NCBI RefSeq assembly: GCF_000260715.1
Contig: NC_017834.1
Coordinates: forward strand, 1,736,001 to 1,800,000
Origin: Bifidobacterium animalis subsp. animalis ATCC 25527
Lineage (GTDB): Bacteria; Actinomycetota; Actinomycetes; Actinomycetales; Bifidobacteriaceae
Direction: 5' to 3'
DNA length: 64,000 bases
Of the stretch, positions 18,402-26,556 are shown in pieces. Each line of letters starts with the position of its first letter. Within the stretch, counting starts at the first letter, position 1. A program made the translations under genes and the position numbers. The notes under the pieces were generated by a model. That model ran no database searches, was not told where the DNA came from, and saw only the letters and a program-made list of their open reading frames with translations.

Positions 18402-19325
18402 CTATTGCGCCAGGTGCACCGGAAGACAGTCCTCACTGCCGTATCCGTTGGCAGTGCACCAGCCTTTCGCGGCCTGTGCCGTGGCAAACGTCTCGCCGCT
18501 CAGCATGACGTAGTAATCCGAGGGGTGCCCCGAGCGCGAGTAGTTCGTGTAATCGGGACCCCATACGAGCAATGCATTCGGGCACTTTGCCTTGAGCTCA
18601 CGGTATTGCCCGAGGATCGTCTCATACGTCCACGTTCTGCCCGCCGCCTGCAGGCCCGGCTTCTTGCTTGACAACTGGGTTGTGTACACGTTGAGCAGAC
18701 CGGCCGCCTTCGCTTTGTCGGCCTCCACCTGTCGCTGCAGCTCGTCGTGCGCCTGTTGTTCGGCTGCAGATTCCCGCGGGCGTTCCTCATCTGCCGCACC
18801 GCCGATTTCGCCGCCGTCCATGGATTCACTCGGCGTCGGCTGCACTTCGCTCGTCGGTTGCTGCGCAGACGCATCCGGATGCAGCCTCGGCTGCGTCCTC
18901 CACGCCCACACACCGATTCCGGCCAGTATGGCCACAATCAGTACGATGGCGACGATGATCCACACATGCCTGCCGTTCCGTGTTGCTGTGGATGCGTGCG
19001 CTTGTCCGGCGCGAGGCACCGCCGGATCGTTGACCAACTCGCCAGCTGCCGCAGTCGCCGTCCTGGCCGGCACCCTCCTTCTCGCAGACTCTGCAGGAGG
19101 CAACGAAGGTGGCAACGCCGGACTGTTCATGTTCGTCATCAGCGGACGCTGTTGCGATTCCTGCATGCGGATCGGCTGCATCACTGCGGTCGTCGTCGCC
19201 TCGAACGCCACCGGTTGAATCCTGTGTTCCGTATGGGTGGACTGCGATTCCTGCACGGGCTTTCCGCACACCGGGCATACCGCATCATCCGCATTGAGCG
19301 GGCTACCGCAATGTGGGCACTGCAC
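18402..19325 (-). CDS. zinc-ribbon, single-helix membrane protein with extracytoplasmic domain
   Basis: 307 aa from GTG 19325 (AGAAGG upstream). N-terminal zinc ribbon CPHCG...CPVCG (residues 3-21) faces the cytoplasm, then a low-complexity linker, a membrane helix HVWIIVAIVLIVAILAGIGVWAW (about 119-141), a Ser/Pro/Glu linker, a short coiled coil (about 185-205) and an outer domain with three Cys (KCPNALLVWG, KGWCTANG, EDCLPV), ending HLAQ. The outer domain resembles small SPOR-like or peptidoglycan-associated modules only loosely; I do not recognise it. A role in sensing or envelope maintenance is a guess. Confidence 0.75.
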   Translation of the reverse strand: MQCPHCGSPLNADDAVCPVCGKPVQESQSTHTEHRIQPVAFEATTTAVMQPIRMQESQQRPLMTNMNSPALPPSLPPAESARRRVPARTATAAAGELVNDPAVPRAGQAHASTATRNGRHVWIIVAIVLIVAILAGIGVWAWRTQPRLHPDASAQQPTSEVQPTPSESMDGGEIGGAADEERPRESAAEQQAHDELQRQVEADKAKAAGLLNVYTTQLSSKKPGLQAAGRTWTYETILGQYRELKAKCPNALLVWGPDYTNYSRSGHPSDYYVMLSGETFATAQAAKGWCTANGYGSEDCLPVHLAQ

Positions 19326-19426
19326 GGGGCCTTCTTTCTCTTATACCATCGCCGGAGCGCACGGAGAGACTCGCGGCGGAGACGACTTCATTGTACAGGG
19401 GAGGGCACAGGCATGGGCCATATACA

Positions 19427-19462
19427 AAGGCCCCTGCGACCGTGTACAGTCACAGGGGCCTT
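19427..19462 (-). terminator. terminator of the rpsF-ssb-rpsR-rplI operon
   Basis: AAGGCCCCTG (19427-19436) with CAGGGGCCTT (19453-19462); the loop can pair further. It is 62 bp past the rplI stop. Confidence 0.8.
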
Positions 19463-19523
19463 CAATGCTTAAGCTCAGACTGGTTGAGACCGACCGGAGC
19501 CGGTCATGAGTCTACGGGCCGGA

Positions 19524-19970
19524 TTACTCAGCGACAACCTTCACGAAGAAGTTGGCGGAGATCTCCGGGTGCAGGGCCACGGTTGCCGGGAACTCACCGA
19601 GGGTTTGAATCTTCTCGACGGTGATGCTCTTCGGATCGACGGCGACCTTCTCGGCAAGCGCATTGGCAATCTGCTCGTTGGAGATGCCACCGAACAGCTT
19701 GCCGGACTCGGAAACCTTGGCAGGGATCTCGACGGCGGTGCCTTCGATGATCTGCTTGGCCTCAACGGCACCCTCACGGGTGGCGATGGCCTTGGCCAGG
19801 CGTGCGCGCTTCATGGCCTCGGCCTGAGCGGCGGCACCCTTGGTCCACGGGAAGGCATAGCCCTGAGGAATGAGGTAGTTGCGTGCGTAACCAGCCTTGA
19901 CCTCGACGATGTCGCCGGCATGGCCCAGGTTATTCACGGACTTCTTGAGAATGATCTTGGTAGTAGCCAT
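19524..19970 (-). CDS. rplI: 50S ribosomal protein L9
   Basis: 148 aa, full length. The N-terminal rRNA-binding domain carries the signature [22 protein letters not shown] (here from residue 17), then a long linker helix (about 41-74) and the C-terminal domain ending [10 protein letters not shown]. It binds 23S rRNA near the L1 stalk. Last gene of the operon, 20 bp after rpsR, with a terminator downstream. Confidence 0.98.
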   Translation of the reverse strand: MATTKIILKKSVNNLGHAGDIVEVKAGYARNYLIPQGYAFPWTKGAAAQAEAMKRARLAKAIATREGAVEAKQIIEGTAVEIPAKVSESGKLFGGISNEQIANALAEKVAVDPKSITVEKIQTLGEFPATVALHPEISANFFVKVVAE

Positions 19971-19990
19971 ATCTATACTCTCCTCACAAC

Positions 19991-20239
19991 TCAGCGGCCG
20001 TTGGTGGCGTATGGCAGCAGAGCCATTTCGCGAGCGTTCTTGATCGCGGTCGCAATCTTGCGCTGCTCCTGAACGGTGACGCCGGTAATACGACGGGAAC
20101 GAATCTTGCCGCGATCGGAAATGAACTTGCGCAGCAGCGCAACGTCCTTGTAGTCGATCTCGGTGATCTTGGCGGCCTTGAGCGGATTCGGCTTCTTCTT
20201 GAACGGCTTGACCGGTGGCTGCGGCCTCTTGCGTGACAT
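19991..20239 (-). CDS. rpsR: 30S ribosomal protein S18
   Basis: 82 aa from ATG 20239 ([19 protein letters not shown]). Conserved core [30 protein letters not shown] and [20 protein letters not shown]18 pairs with S6 on the platform of the small subunit. No Cys zinc cluster is present in the N-terminus, the zinc-free form. It lies 47 bp after ssb. Confidence 0.98.
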   Translation of the reverse strand: MSRKRPQPPVKPFKKKPNPLKAAKITEIDYKDVALLRKFISDRGKIRSRRITGVTVQEQRKIATAIKNAREMALLPYATNGR

Positions 20240-20286
20240 TCTTGTTGTCTCCTTACACATGGAAAATCGAAATACTTGGGTAGGCG

Positions 20287-20919
20287 TCAGAACTCGGGCT
20301 CGTCGGAGTCACCACCGAAATCGGAGGTGCCGAACGAACCGAAGGCGTTGGAGGAGCCGGAATCGTTCGACCATGGGTCGGAGACCGGCGCTGACGGGGC
20401 CTGCGGTGCAGGGGCGGACGCACCGCCCTGATACCCGCCACTGCCGCCGTTGAAGCCGCCACCGGAGTAGCCTGCGCCACCCTGGTAACCGCCGCCGTTG
20501 TTGCCGTAGCCGCCACCCTGCTGGCCGCCATTGAAGCCGGAGCTCGTCTGGCGGGTCACCTGGGCGGTCGCACGGGACAGCGCGGGGCCGATCTCGTCGA
20601 CACGCAGTTCCACAACGCTGCGTTGGGAACCATCCTGTGCCTGGTACGAACGCTGGGTAAGGCGCCCCTGGGCAATCACTCGCATGCCCTTCGACAGCGA
20701 GTTCGCAATGTTCGTGGCCATCGACGTACGTGCCGAGTCCCAAGCCGAGCAGTTGAGGAACAATGTGTCGCCATCATCCCACTGGTTGGTGTTGCGGTTG
20801 AACGTACGCGTGGACGAAGCAATGGTGAAATTGACCACCGTCGAGCCATTGCCGACGGTGCGCAGTTCCGGGTCGCGGGTCAGGTTGCCCACGACGGTGA
20901 TGATCGTTTCACCTGCCAT
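20287..20919 (-). CDS. ssb: single-stranded DNA-binding protein
   Basis: 210 aa. The OB fold occupies 1-110 ([17 protein letters not shown], ...[13 protein letters not shown], ...[13 protein letters not shown]); then a Gly/Gln/Asn/Tyr-rich flexible linker (about 118-180) and an acidic tail ending GDSDEPEF, a variant of the usual DDDIPF tip that recruits replication and repair proteins. Second gene in the rpsF operon. Confidence 0.97.
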   Translation of the reverse strand: MAGETIITVVGNLTRDPELRTVGNGSTVVNFTIASSTRTFNRNTNQWDDGDTLFLNCSAWDSARTSMATNIANSLSKGMRVIAQGRLTQRSYQAQDGSQRSVVELRVDEIGPALSRATAQVTRQTSSGFNGGQQGGGYGNNGGGYQGGAGYSGGGFNGGSGGYQGGASAPAPQAPSAPVSDPWSNDSGSSNAFGSFGTSDFGGDSDEPEF

Positions 20920-20956
20920 AGCGTTCCTTCTTACCTATACGGATTTCGAAAACTTG

Positions 20957-21244
20957 TTACTTGCGAAGAATCTTCGTACGAACGATGGATTCGTTCAGGT
21001 TGAGAACACGGTCGAGCTCGTCGTTGGTAGCCGGCTCGCAGGAGTACGTCACGACGACGTAGTTGCCCTCGGTCTTGCCATCAATCTCGTAAGCGAGCTT
21101 GCGACGGCCCCAGATGTCGATGTTCTCGACGGAACCGCCTTCCTTGGTGACGATTTCCATGTGCTGATTGGTCAGCTTCTTGAGACCGTTCTCATCCAGT
21201 TCAGGATCGGCAATGAACATCAGTTCGTAATTGTGCGCAGACAT
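20957..21244 (-). CDS. rpsF: 30S ribosomal protein S6
   Basis: 95 aa from ATG 21244, which has AAGGAGG six bases upstream; the GTG one codon before is too close to it. Ferredoxin-like fold with YELMFIADPELDE, WGRRKLAYEIDGKTEGNYVVVTY and LNLNESIVRTKILRK. It binds S18 and 16S rRNA. First gene of the operon, divergent from prs with about 195 bp between. Confidence 0.98.
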   Translation of the reverse strand: MSAHNYELMFIADPELDENGLKKLTNQHMEIVTKEGGSVENIDIWGRRKLAYEIDGKTEGNYVVVTYSCEPATNDELDRVLNLNESIVRTKILRK

Positions 21245-21438
21245 CACCCACCTCCTTCGGACTTATCGGCCGCGGGACTTCCGCGACAGGAGTGTGTTTG
21301 CGTAAGCCGGCCGCGACATTCGCAGACGGCAACTTCTCAAATATACCTACGCGTTCGGACACGCGCACACATACATGCACATTGTTATATTGGAGAGTGC
21401 TCCGTTTTTGTGTTCGCAAGCAATGTGAAAGGCGAATG

Positions 21439-22452
21439 ATGTCTGCTGTTCTTGAAGGCACCCCCGATAAACGCTTGGCTTTGGTGACGGGTCGTGCTTA
21501 CCCGGAGCAAGCCACCGAGACCGCCCACTACCTCGGCACCGAGGTGCTTCCGACGACGGCCTACGACTTCGCGAACGGCGAGATGTACGTGCGCTACACG
21601 GAGCCGATCCGCGGCGCGGACGTGTTCATCATGCAGGCGCATACCCAACCGATCAACAAGTGGATCATGGAACAGCTCATCATGATCGATGCCGCCAAAC
21701 GCGCGTCGGCACGCTCGATCACCGTCGTCGCCCCGTTCTTCGGCTATTCGCGGCAAGACAAGAAGCATCTCGGCCGCGAACCCATCACCGCCAAGCTCAT
21801 GTTCACGCTCATGCGGGCAGCCGGCGCCGACCGCGTGATGACCGTCGACCTGCACGCGGCCCAGGAGCAGGGCTTCTTCAACGGTCCGGTCGACCACCTG
21901 ACCGCCATGCCGATTCTGCTCGACTACATGCGCGACCGTCTGCCGCTTGACAATACGACGATCGTCTCGCCGGACGCGGGGCGCATCAAGGTCTCCGAGC
22001 AATGGGCCGCGAAACTCGGCGGCCTGCCGCTCGCCTTCATTCACAAGACCCGCGACACCACGCGACCGAACCATGCCGAGGCGCATGGCATCATCGGTGA
22101 GGTGAAGGACCGCGACTGCGTGGTGATCGACGATATGATCGACACGGCCGGCACGATCTGCGAGGCGGTGCGCACGCTGCACGACCACGGTGCGAAATCG
22201 GTGACGCTCGTCGCCACGCACGGCCTGCTCTCGGGCCCAGCCGTGGAGCGACTCAAGGACAGCGGCGTCAAGGAGATCGTGCTCACCGACACGGTGCCGA
22301 TCCCCGAGGAGAAGCGCCTGCCCAACATGACGGTGCTGTCTGCGGCCCCATTGCTCGCCGCTGGAATCCGCTCCGTGTTCGAATCCCGTTCGGTGAGCAA
22401 TCTGCTCAACGGACTTCCCGAAGACATGCACACGCGTCACATTTACGCCTGA
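21439..22452 (+). CDS. prs: ribose-phosphate pyrophosphokinase
   Basis: 337 aa from ATG 21439 (AAAGG six bases upstream; the ATG one codon earlier is too near). It makes PRPP from ribose 5-phosphate and ATP for nucleotide, His and Trp synthesis. Motifs: the catalytic flexible-loop region FFGYSRQDKKHLGREPI, the DLHAAQEQGFF motif (about residues 141-151), a PRPP-type loop CVVIDDMIDTAGTI (about 228-241) and SGPAVERL. A class I bacterial enzyme of normal length plus a short N-terminal extension. It converges on a ribokinase gene, a natural source of its substrate when nucleosides are used. Confidence 0.97.
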   Translation: MSAVLEGTPDKRLALVTGRAYPEQATETAHYLGTEVLPTTAYDFANGEMYVRYTEPIRGADVFIMQAHTQPINKWIMEQLIMIDAAKRASARSITVVAPFFGYSRQDKKHLGREPITAKLMFTLMRAAGADRVMTVDLHAAQEQGFFNGPVDHLTAMPILLDYMRDRLPLDNTTIVSPDAGRIKVSEQWAAKLGGLPLAFIHKTRDTTRPNHAEAHGIIGEVKDRDCVVIDDMIDTAGTICEAVRTLHDHGAKSVTLVATHGLLSGPAVERLKDSGVKEIVLTDTVPIPEEKRLPNMTVLSAAPLLAAGIRSVFESRSVSNLLNGLPEDMHTRHIYA

Positions 22453-22481
22453 AGGCCATCCCTCAATTCGCTTACAACTGT

Positions 22482-22572
22482 GTTGTGTGGAGACTGGGAC
22501 GGCAGGGTCGAGGAACGTAAAGGGCGCTTGCGATCCAGTGACGATGCCCTGCCGTCCCAGTCTCCACACAAC
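22482..22572. ncRNA. long stem-loop A with conserved apical sequence
   Basis: Bases 22482-22507 pair perfectly with 22547-22572 (26 bp), enclosing a 39-base apex that contains GAGGAACGTAAAGG, then TGCGA, then AGTGACGA. The same apex occurs in stem-loop B (33936-34037), whose stem has a different sequence. A constant apex on an unrelated but equally well-paired stem points to a functional RNA or DNA structure. Here it lies between the convergent prs and ribokinase genes, where it may also terminate both. Confidence 0.6.
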
Positions 22573-22580
22573 CCCCGGTA

Positions 22581-23549
22581 TTAACGGAAGCGCTCACGAA
22601 TCTGCGCGGCGGTGCCATAGGAGGCCTGCGCACCATAGCCGGTGGCCGCATATGCCGACACGTACGAAGCCAGTTGCGCGGACTCCTCCAAGCTCAGTCC
22701 GCTGGCCAACGAAGCCAGCACGGTGCCCATGAACGAATCGCCGCAGCCCGTGGTATCCACCGCATCCACACGCACCGGTGCAATGCGAATAATCGACGGT
22801 TCCACCGTGGAGTCGAACACCACCGAACCGTCACCGCCAAGCGTCACAATCGCCTGATCGAAACCGAACTTACTCAGCCGGCGCTGAGCTTGTGCCCAAT
22901 CGAACGAATCCCAGTCGTCGTCTTCCGGCTCATTAATGTGCAGCAGCTGCACAAGCTCATGCTCATTGACCAGCAGAATGTCGGCATGCGCAATGAGTTC
23001 GGACGGCAGTGTCGCAATGAACGGCGAATCGTTGAGCAGCACCTTCATACCCGCCTCATGGCACATGGCCGCGCATGCGGTCACCGTCTCGAGCGGGCTT
23101 TCCAAACACAGTCCCAGCACGGAGGATGCGGTGAGCAACTCCCGCTGCGCATCGATGTATTCCACCGTCACATTCGCGTTGGATCCCGGCGAATACACAA
23201 TGGTGTTCTCGCCGTGGGAATCCACAGTGATCACCGTCGTGCCGCTAGGGCCGAGCACCTTACGAATGCCATCGGTGTTCACTCCGGCAGATGCGAGCTG
23301 GGCCAGCAGGAAATCCGCATTCGAGTCGGAGCCCACTGCACCGAACATGCGCACGGTTGCGCCGAGCTTGGCGGCAGCGGCGGCCTGATTGCCGGATTTG
23401 CCGCCAGGCAGCACCTGCAGCGGGCCACCAGTCACGGTCTCCCCCGGCCCGGGGAGTCGCTCGGTAGTCACCGTGTAATCTGCGTTCATTGAGCCGACCA
23501 CGGAAACGGAGCCGTGAATCTGCTCCAGTTTATCGAGAATCTGATTCAT
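22581..23549 (-). CDS. rbsK: ribokinase (PfkB family)
   Basis: 322 aa from ATG 23549 (AAGGAA upstream). It phosphorylates ribose, or a related sugar or nucleoside, at the expense of ATP. The substrate-site motif GSMNADYTVTTERLPGPGETV (residues 18-38), the GGKSGNQAAAAAKLGA signature and the C-terminal anion-hole motif DTTGCGDSFMGT are present with the catalytic Asp; the usual DTTGAGD has Cys in place of Ala. The genomic partners (nucleoside hydrolase, MFS, LacI) make ribose from nucleosides the best substrate guess. The 52-bp repeat array begins 22 bp upstream of its start. Confidence 0.88.
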   Translation of the reverse strand: MNQILDKLEQIHGSVSVVGSMNADYTVTTERLPGPGETVTGGPLQVLPGGKSGNQAAAAAKLGATVRMFGAVGSDSNADFLLAQLASAGVNTDGIRKVLGPSGTTVITVDSHGENTIVYSPGSNANVTVEYIDAQRELLTASSVLGLCLESPLETVTACAAMCHEAGMKVLLNDSPFIATLPSELIAHADILLVNEHELVQLLHINEPEDDDWDSFDWAQAQRRLSKFGFDQAIVTLGGDGSVVFDSTVEPSIIRIAPVRVDAVDTTGCGDSFMGTVLASLASGLSLEESAQLASYVSAYAATGYGAQASYGTAAQIRERFR

Positions 23550-23570
23550 TGTGTTTCCTTCGCATACATG

Positions 23571-23820
23571 TTTGGTCGTTTGCTTACACGGCATCGAGGT
23601 GAACGACCAAAGTTCCAGCACAGTATGGTCGTTTGTGTTACGGAAGCCCAAGCGAACGACCAAAGTTTGCCAATATATGGTCGTTTTCTGTACGCCAATC
23701 GCAGTAAACAACCAAAGTTCCATGCAGTATGGTCGTTTTGCATACAGAGATTGCAGAGAACGACCATAATCTGCCGAAGTATGGTCGTCTGCTGCACAGA
23801 CATGCAAGCAAACGACCATA
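23571..23820. repeat. five-copy 52-bp tandem repeat of inverted half-sites
   Basis: Units start at 23571, 23624, 23676, 23728 and 23780 (spacing 53, 52, 52, 52). Each begins TATGGTCGTTT (first copy TTTGGTCGTTT), has about 20 divergent bases, then AACGACCA; most then run AAGTT into the next unit. Each unit is thus a hairpin, and neighbouring half-sites are also palindromic to each other. The period is not a multiple of three, so it is not protein coding. It fills the 310-bp gap between the MFS gene stop and the ribokinase start. No other copy was noticed in the window. Confidence 0.85.
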
Positions 23821-23859
23821 CTCACTGTTCAATGACACAGCGCGCGAATGGATGCCGTG

Positions 23860-25338
23860 TCACTTGGCGGGGTGAAGCACCTCTTCGACGTCCTCCGGCT
23901 GCTCCACTTCCTTCTGCACCTGCGCGGACTCACCGCGGTAGATGTGCTTGTGGAACACCAGGAACCAGACGAGACCGAGCACCACCACGCCGGCGGCGAT
24001 GATCAGCAGATTCGAGTAGACCGCAGCCGGTCCGGTGGCACCGGTGAGGGAGCCGCCGGCGAGCGCCGTGCCGCCGAGCTGTGCGCCGAAGACGGCGATG
24101 CCGATGGAAGCAGTCACGTTCATCACCAGATCGTTCATGCCGACGCCGCGGCCGGATTCATCGACAGGCAGCGTATCGAGCACGGTGGAGACGACCGGCG
24201 AATACATGAGTCCGCAGCCCGCGTAGAAGATGCACGCGAACATCGTGAGCAAACCAAAGTTCGTGTTCACGCACAGCGCCGAACCGACGAAGCCGCAGAT
24301 CATGAACAGCGAGGCGAGCACAATCGCCGTGGTACGCCCGATCTTGCCGACAATCCAGCCCGAGGTGGTGCCGAAGACGGCGGCCACAATGAACGCCCAG
24401 ACGATGTACTGCGAGACCTGCGTGACGTCCATGTTGTAGAGGGTCGTGCCCATCGTGTTGAAGATAGGCGAGACGCAGTAGTTCGTGAAGTAGAACAGCA
24501 CGATGAGCATGATTGCAGCGAGCCAACGCGTGTTCTTGAAGAACGCGGGCGTGATGAACGGGTCGCTCGCCTTGTTAATGTACACGGCGAACAGCACGAA
24601 CAGCACGACGCACACCGCGAGCATCCACCAGTTGTTGTACGAGAAGAACAGCGAAAGGAAGGCCGAGGCGAGGCCGAAGATGGTGAAGCCGAGCCAGTCG
24701 ACATGCTGGGAGCCGCCGCGGCGGTTCGGCAGCAGACGCAGCAGGAACGGCAGGAACACGATCGTCACCGCCGGAATGAGGAACAGGTACTGCCAGGCGA
24801 TCGACGTGAGCAGGCCGGCCGCGAACACGCCGATGGCAGCGGAGACCTGATAGCCCGCGGTGAACAGGCCGAAGAAGATCACCTTGAGTTCCTTCTTGAG
24901 GTACTTCGTGGCGATGACGAGGTAGACGGACCCCGACACCTGCTCGCCTGCGGTCTGCAGGATGCGCGCGATGATGACGGTCCACAGATTCTTCGTGAAG
25001 AAGAAGTTCGCGATGAACCCGAATATCGAGCCCACGAACAACGTGACCAAGCCGAATACAATGAGCTTCTTCAGCGAGACGAAATCGCCGAGGGAACCGT
25101 AGATGAAGCAGACGATGCCGAGCACGATGCTCGGCAGGCTCGTGATCAGTGCGGCCTGCTCAGGGGCGCCGACGTCGGTGCCGATGTTCGTGAACACCAG
25201 ATTGAAGCCCTGCAGGCACAAGGTGCCGAGAATGAACGTGATGAGCAGCAGAATCAAGGCGCGCACGGCCATCTTGTTCTGCTGTTCGAGGTCAACGGGA
25301 TCTTCCTGCACAACCGCAGTGTTGTTTGAGGCAGTCAT
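23860..25338 (-). CDS. MFS transporter, 14-helix type, probable nucleoside uptake
   Basis: 492 aa. Hydrophobic segments fit the 14-helix DHA2-like layout. Loop 2-3 has a motif-A-like SLGDFVSLKKLIVFG, and motif C-like glycines occur in GYQVSAAIGVFAAG. N-terminal 25 and C-terminal 35 residues are charged and cytoplasmic; the tail (QVQKEVEQPEDVEEVL) is acidic. DHA2 proteins usually export drugs, but the gene lies 82 bp after a nucleoside hydrolase and before a ribokinase under a LacI regulator, so uptake of ribonucleosides or ribose is the better inference. Substrate not provable from sequence. Confidence 0.8.
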   Translation of the reverse strand: MTASNNTAVVQEDPVDLEQQNKMAVRALILLLITFILGTLCLQGFNLVFTNIGTDVGAPEQAALITSLPSIVLGIVCFIYGSLGDFVSLKKLIVFGLVTLFVGSIFGFIANFFFTKNLWTVIIARILQTAGEQVSGSVYLVIATKYLKKELKVIFFGLFTAGYQVSAAIGVFAAGLLTSIAWQYLFLIPAVTIVFLPFLLRLLPNRRGGSQHVDWLGFTIFGLASAFLSLFFSYNNWWMLAVCVVLFVLFAVYINKASDPFITPAFFKNTRWLAAIMLIVLFYFTNYCVSPIFNTMGTTLYNMDVTQVSQYIVWAFIVAAVFGTTSGWIVGKIGRTTAIVLASLFMICGFVGSALCVNTNFGLLTMFACIFYAGCGLMYSPVVSTVLDTLPVDESGRGVGMNDLVMNVTASIGIAVFGAQLGGTALAGGSLTGATGPAAVYSNLLIIAAGVVVLGLVWFLVFHKHIYRGESAQVQKEVEQPEDVEEVLHPAK

Positions 25339-25420
25339 GATGTCTCTTTTCCAAAGATATGTGAGAATTCCGATTCGTGGTCTGCATGCAGACCGGGTGC
25401 AGATTGTCTTCTGCGTACAG

Positions 25421-26374
25421 CTATGCGTTCTTCGCGACGTTGGTGATGCGCGTCATGAATTCGTCGAGGAAGCGCGGGACGTCGACGTCGAGCGCTGCGC
25501 CCATCGTCTTGTGCGGGTCGTTGAGACGGTCCTCGTCGCCAATGGTGCGGCCGCGGGTCGGGCCTTCCACATCGACCTTCATATTGATCGGATGCACGGT
25601 GACCAGCGTCGGGTCGACGGCAACGCCAACCGCGAGCGGATCATGCAGGCCACAGCCTCCCAAGTGGGGCGCGGTGGTCTCGTACGCCTTGATGTAGAAG
25701 TCGGTCATGTCGGCGAGGAACGTACCGGCAGCATTGCCGAGGTCACGCCAGCGTTGCGTCTCCTTGTAGGTGAGCAGCGTCTGCAGCGTCACATCCAAAC
25801 CGATCATCGTCGCATCCTTCGTATGACGGAACACATAGTCCGCCGCATCTGGGTCCTGCGAGATATTCGCTTCGGTCCAGGCATTCACATTGCCCGGCAC
25901 AGTGAGCGCGCCGCCCATCAGCACGATCTTGCCGAGCTGCTCGGCGATTTCCGGAGCCTTGCGGAATGCGGCGGCGATGTTCGTCTGCGGACCGGTGGGA
26001 ACGTACACCAGATCGTCACCGTAGGTCTTCACCGCGTCGATGATGAAATCGACGGCCGGCTCTGTTTCGGCATCACGCTTTGGATCGGGAATCACCGCGT
26101 CTCCAATGCCGTTCTCACCGTGAATGAATGCGGAAATGGGCAGCACCTCGAAGGAATCCTTCGTGCTGGCATGAGGCAGACCCTTGTATACAGGTACTTC
26201 GGGGTGACCGAGCAGTTCGGTGATGGCCAGCGCATTGCGTACGCCCTGCTCCATGAGCACATTGCCGTACGTGCCGGTGATGCCGATTAGTTCGACTTCC
26301 GGACTGCCGAGCGCATACGAAATCGCAAGCGCATCATCGACACCGGTGTCGAGATCAAGAATGAGCTTCTTCAT
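25421..26374 (-). CDS. inosine-uridine preferring nucleoside hydrolase family
   Basis: 317 aa from ATG 26374 (GAAGGAAGG five bases upstream). It hydrolyses ribonucleosides to ribose and a base, with Ca2+ bound by the N-terminal cluster DLDTGVDD (residues 7-14). Other family elements: GITGTYGNV, HGENGIGD (about 88-95), YVPTGPQTNIA and the MGGAL loop. The C-terminal GLHDPLAVGVAVDP carries the conserved HDP (active-site His and metal Asp). First catabolic gene of the locus. A perfect 18-bp palindrome 50 bp upstream is the likely operator. Confidence 0.92.
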   Translation of the reverse strand: MKKLILDLDTGVDDALAISYALGSPEVELIGITGTYGNVLMEQGVRNALAITELLGHPEVPVYKGLPHASTKDSFEVLPISAFIHGENGIGDAVIPDPKRDAETEPAVDFIIDAVKTYGDDLVYVPTGPQTNIAAAFRKAPEIAEQLGKIVLMGGALTVPGNVNAWTEANISQDPDAADYVFRHTKDATMIGLDVTLQTLLTYKETQRWRDLGNAAGTFLADMTDFYIKAYETTAPHLGGCGLHDPLAVGVAVDPTLVTVHPINMKVDVEGPTRGRTIGDEDRLNDPHKTMGAALDVDVPRFLDEFMTRITNVAKNA

Positions 26375-26424
26375 GGGAACCTTCCTTCAATCCTCTTTGA
26401 TTGCGACGCATACGCGCCAGTTGG

Positions 26425-26442
26425 TGATAAAACGTTTTATCA
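26425..26442. promoter_or_regulatory. LacI-type operator upstream of the nucleoside hydrolase
   Basis: TGATAAAACGTTTTATCA is a perfect 18-bp palindrome with the central CG pair typical of LacI-family sites. It lies 50 bp before the nucleoside hydrolase start and 114 bp past the lacI-type gene's stop; a TTGATA hexamer overlapping its edge may be the -35 box. Confidence 0.85.
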
Positions 26443-26556
26443 AGAACTACCGTTCATCATACCGCACAACAGAAGAAGACGCGACGCTATGCCAGCGGCA
26501 AAGATTCACGAAAACTAATGCCGCAAGTTGAGAGTCGGTGTATAGGGAATCTGGAA

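Noticed and set aside
23571..23820. CRISPR-like array (repeats of about 32 bp with 20-base spacers)
   Set aside because: The repeats are imperfect, each unit is itself an inverted repeat, the would-be spacers resemble each other (TAC and GCA at similar places), and no cas gene is near.
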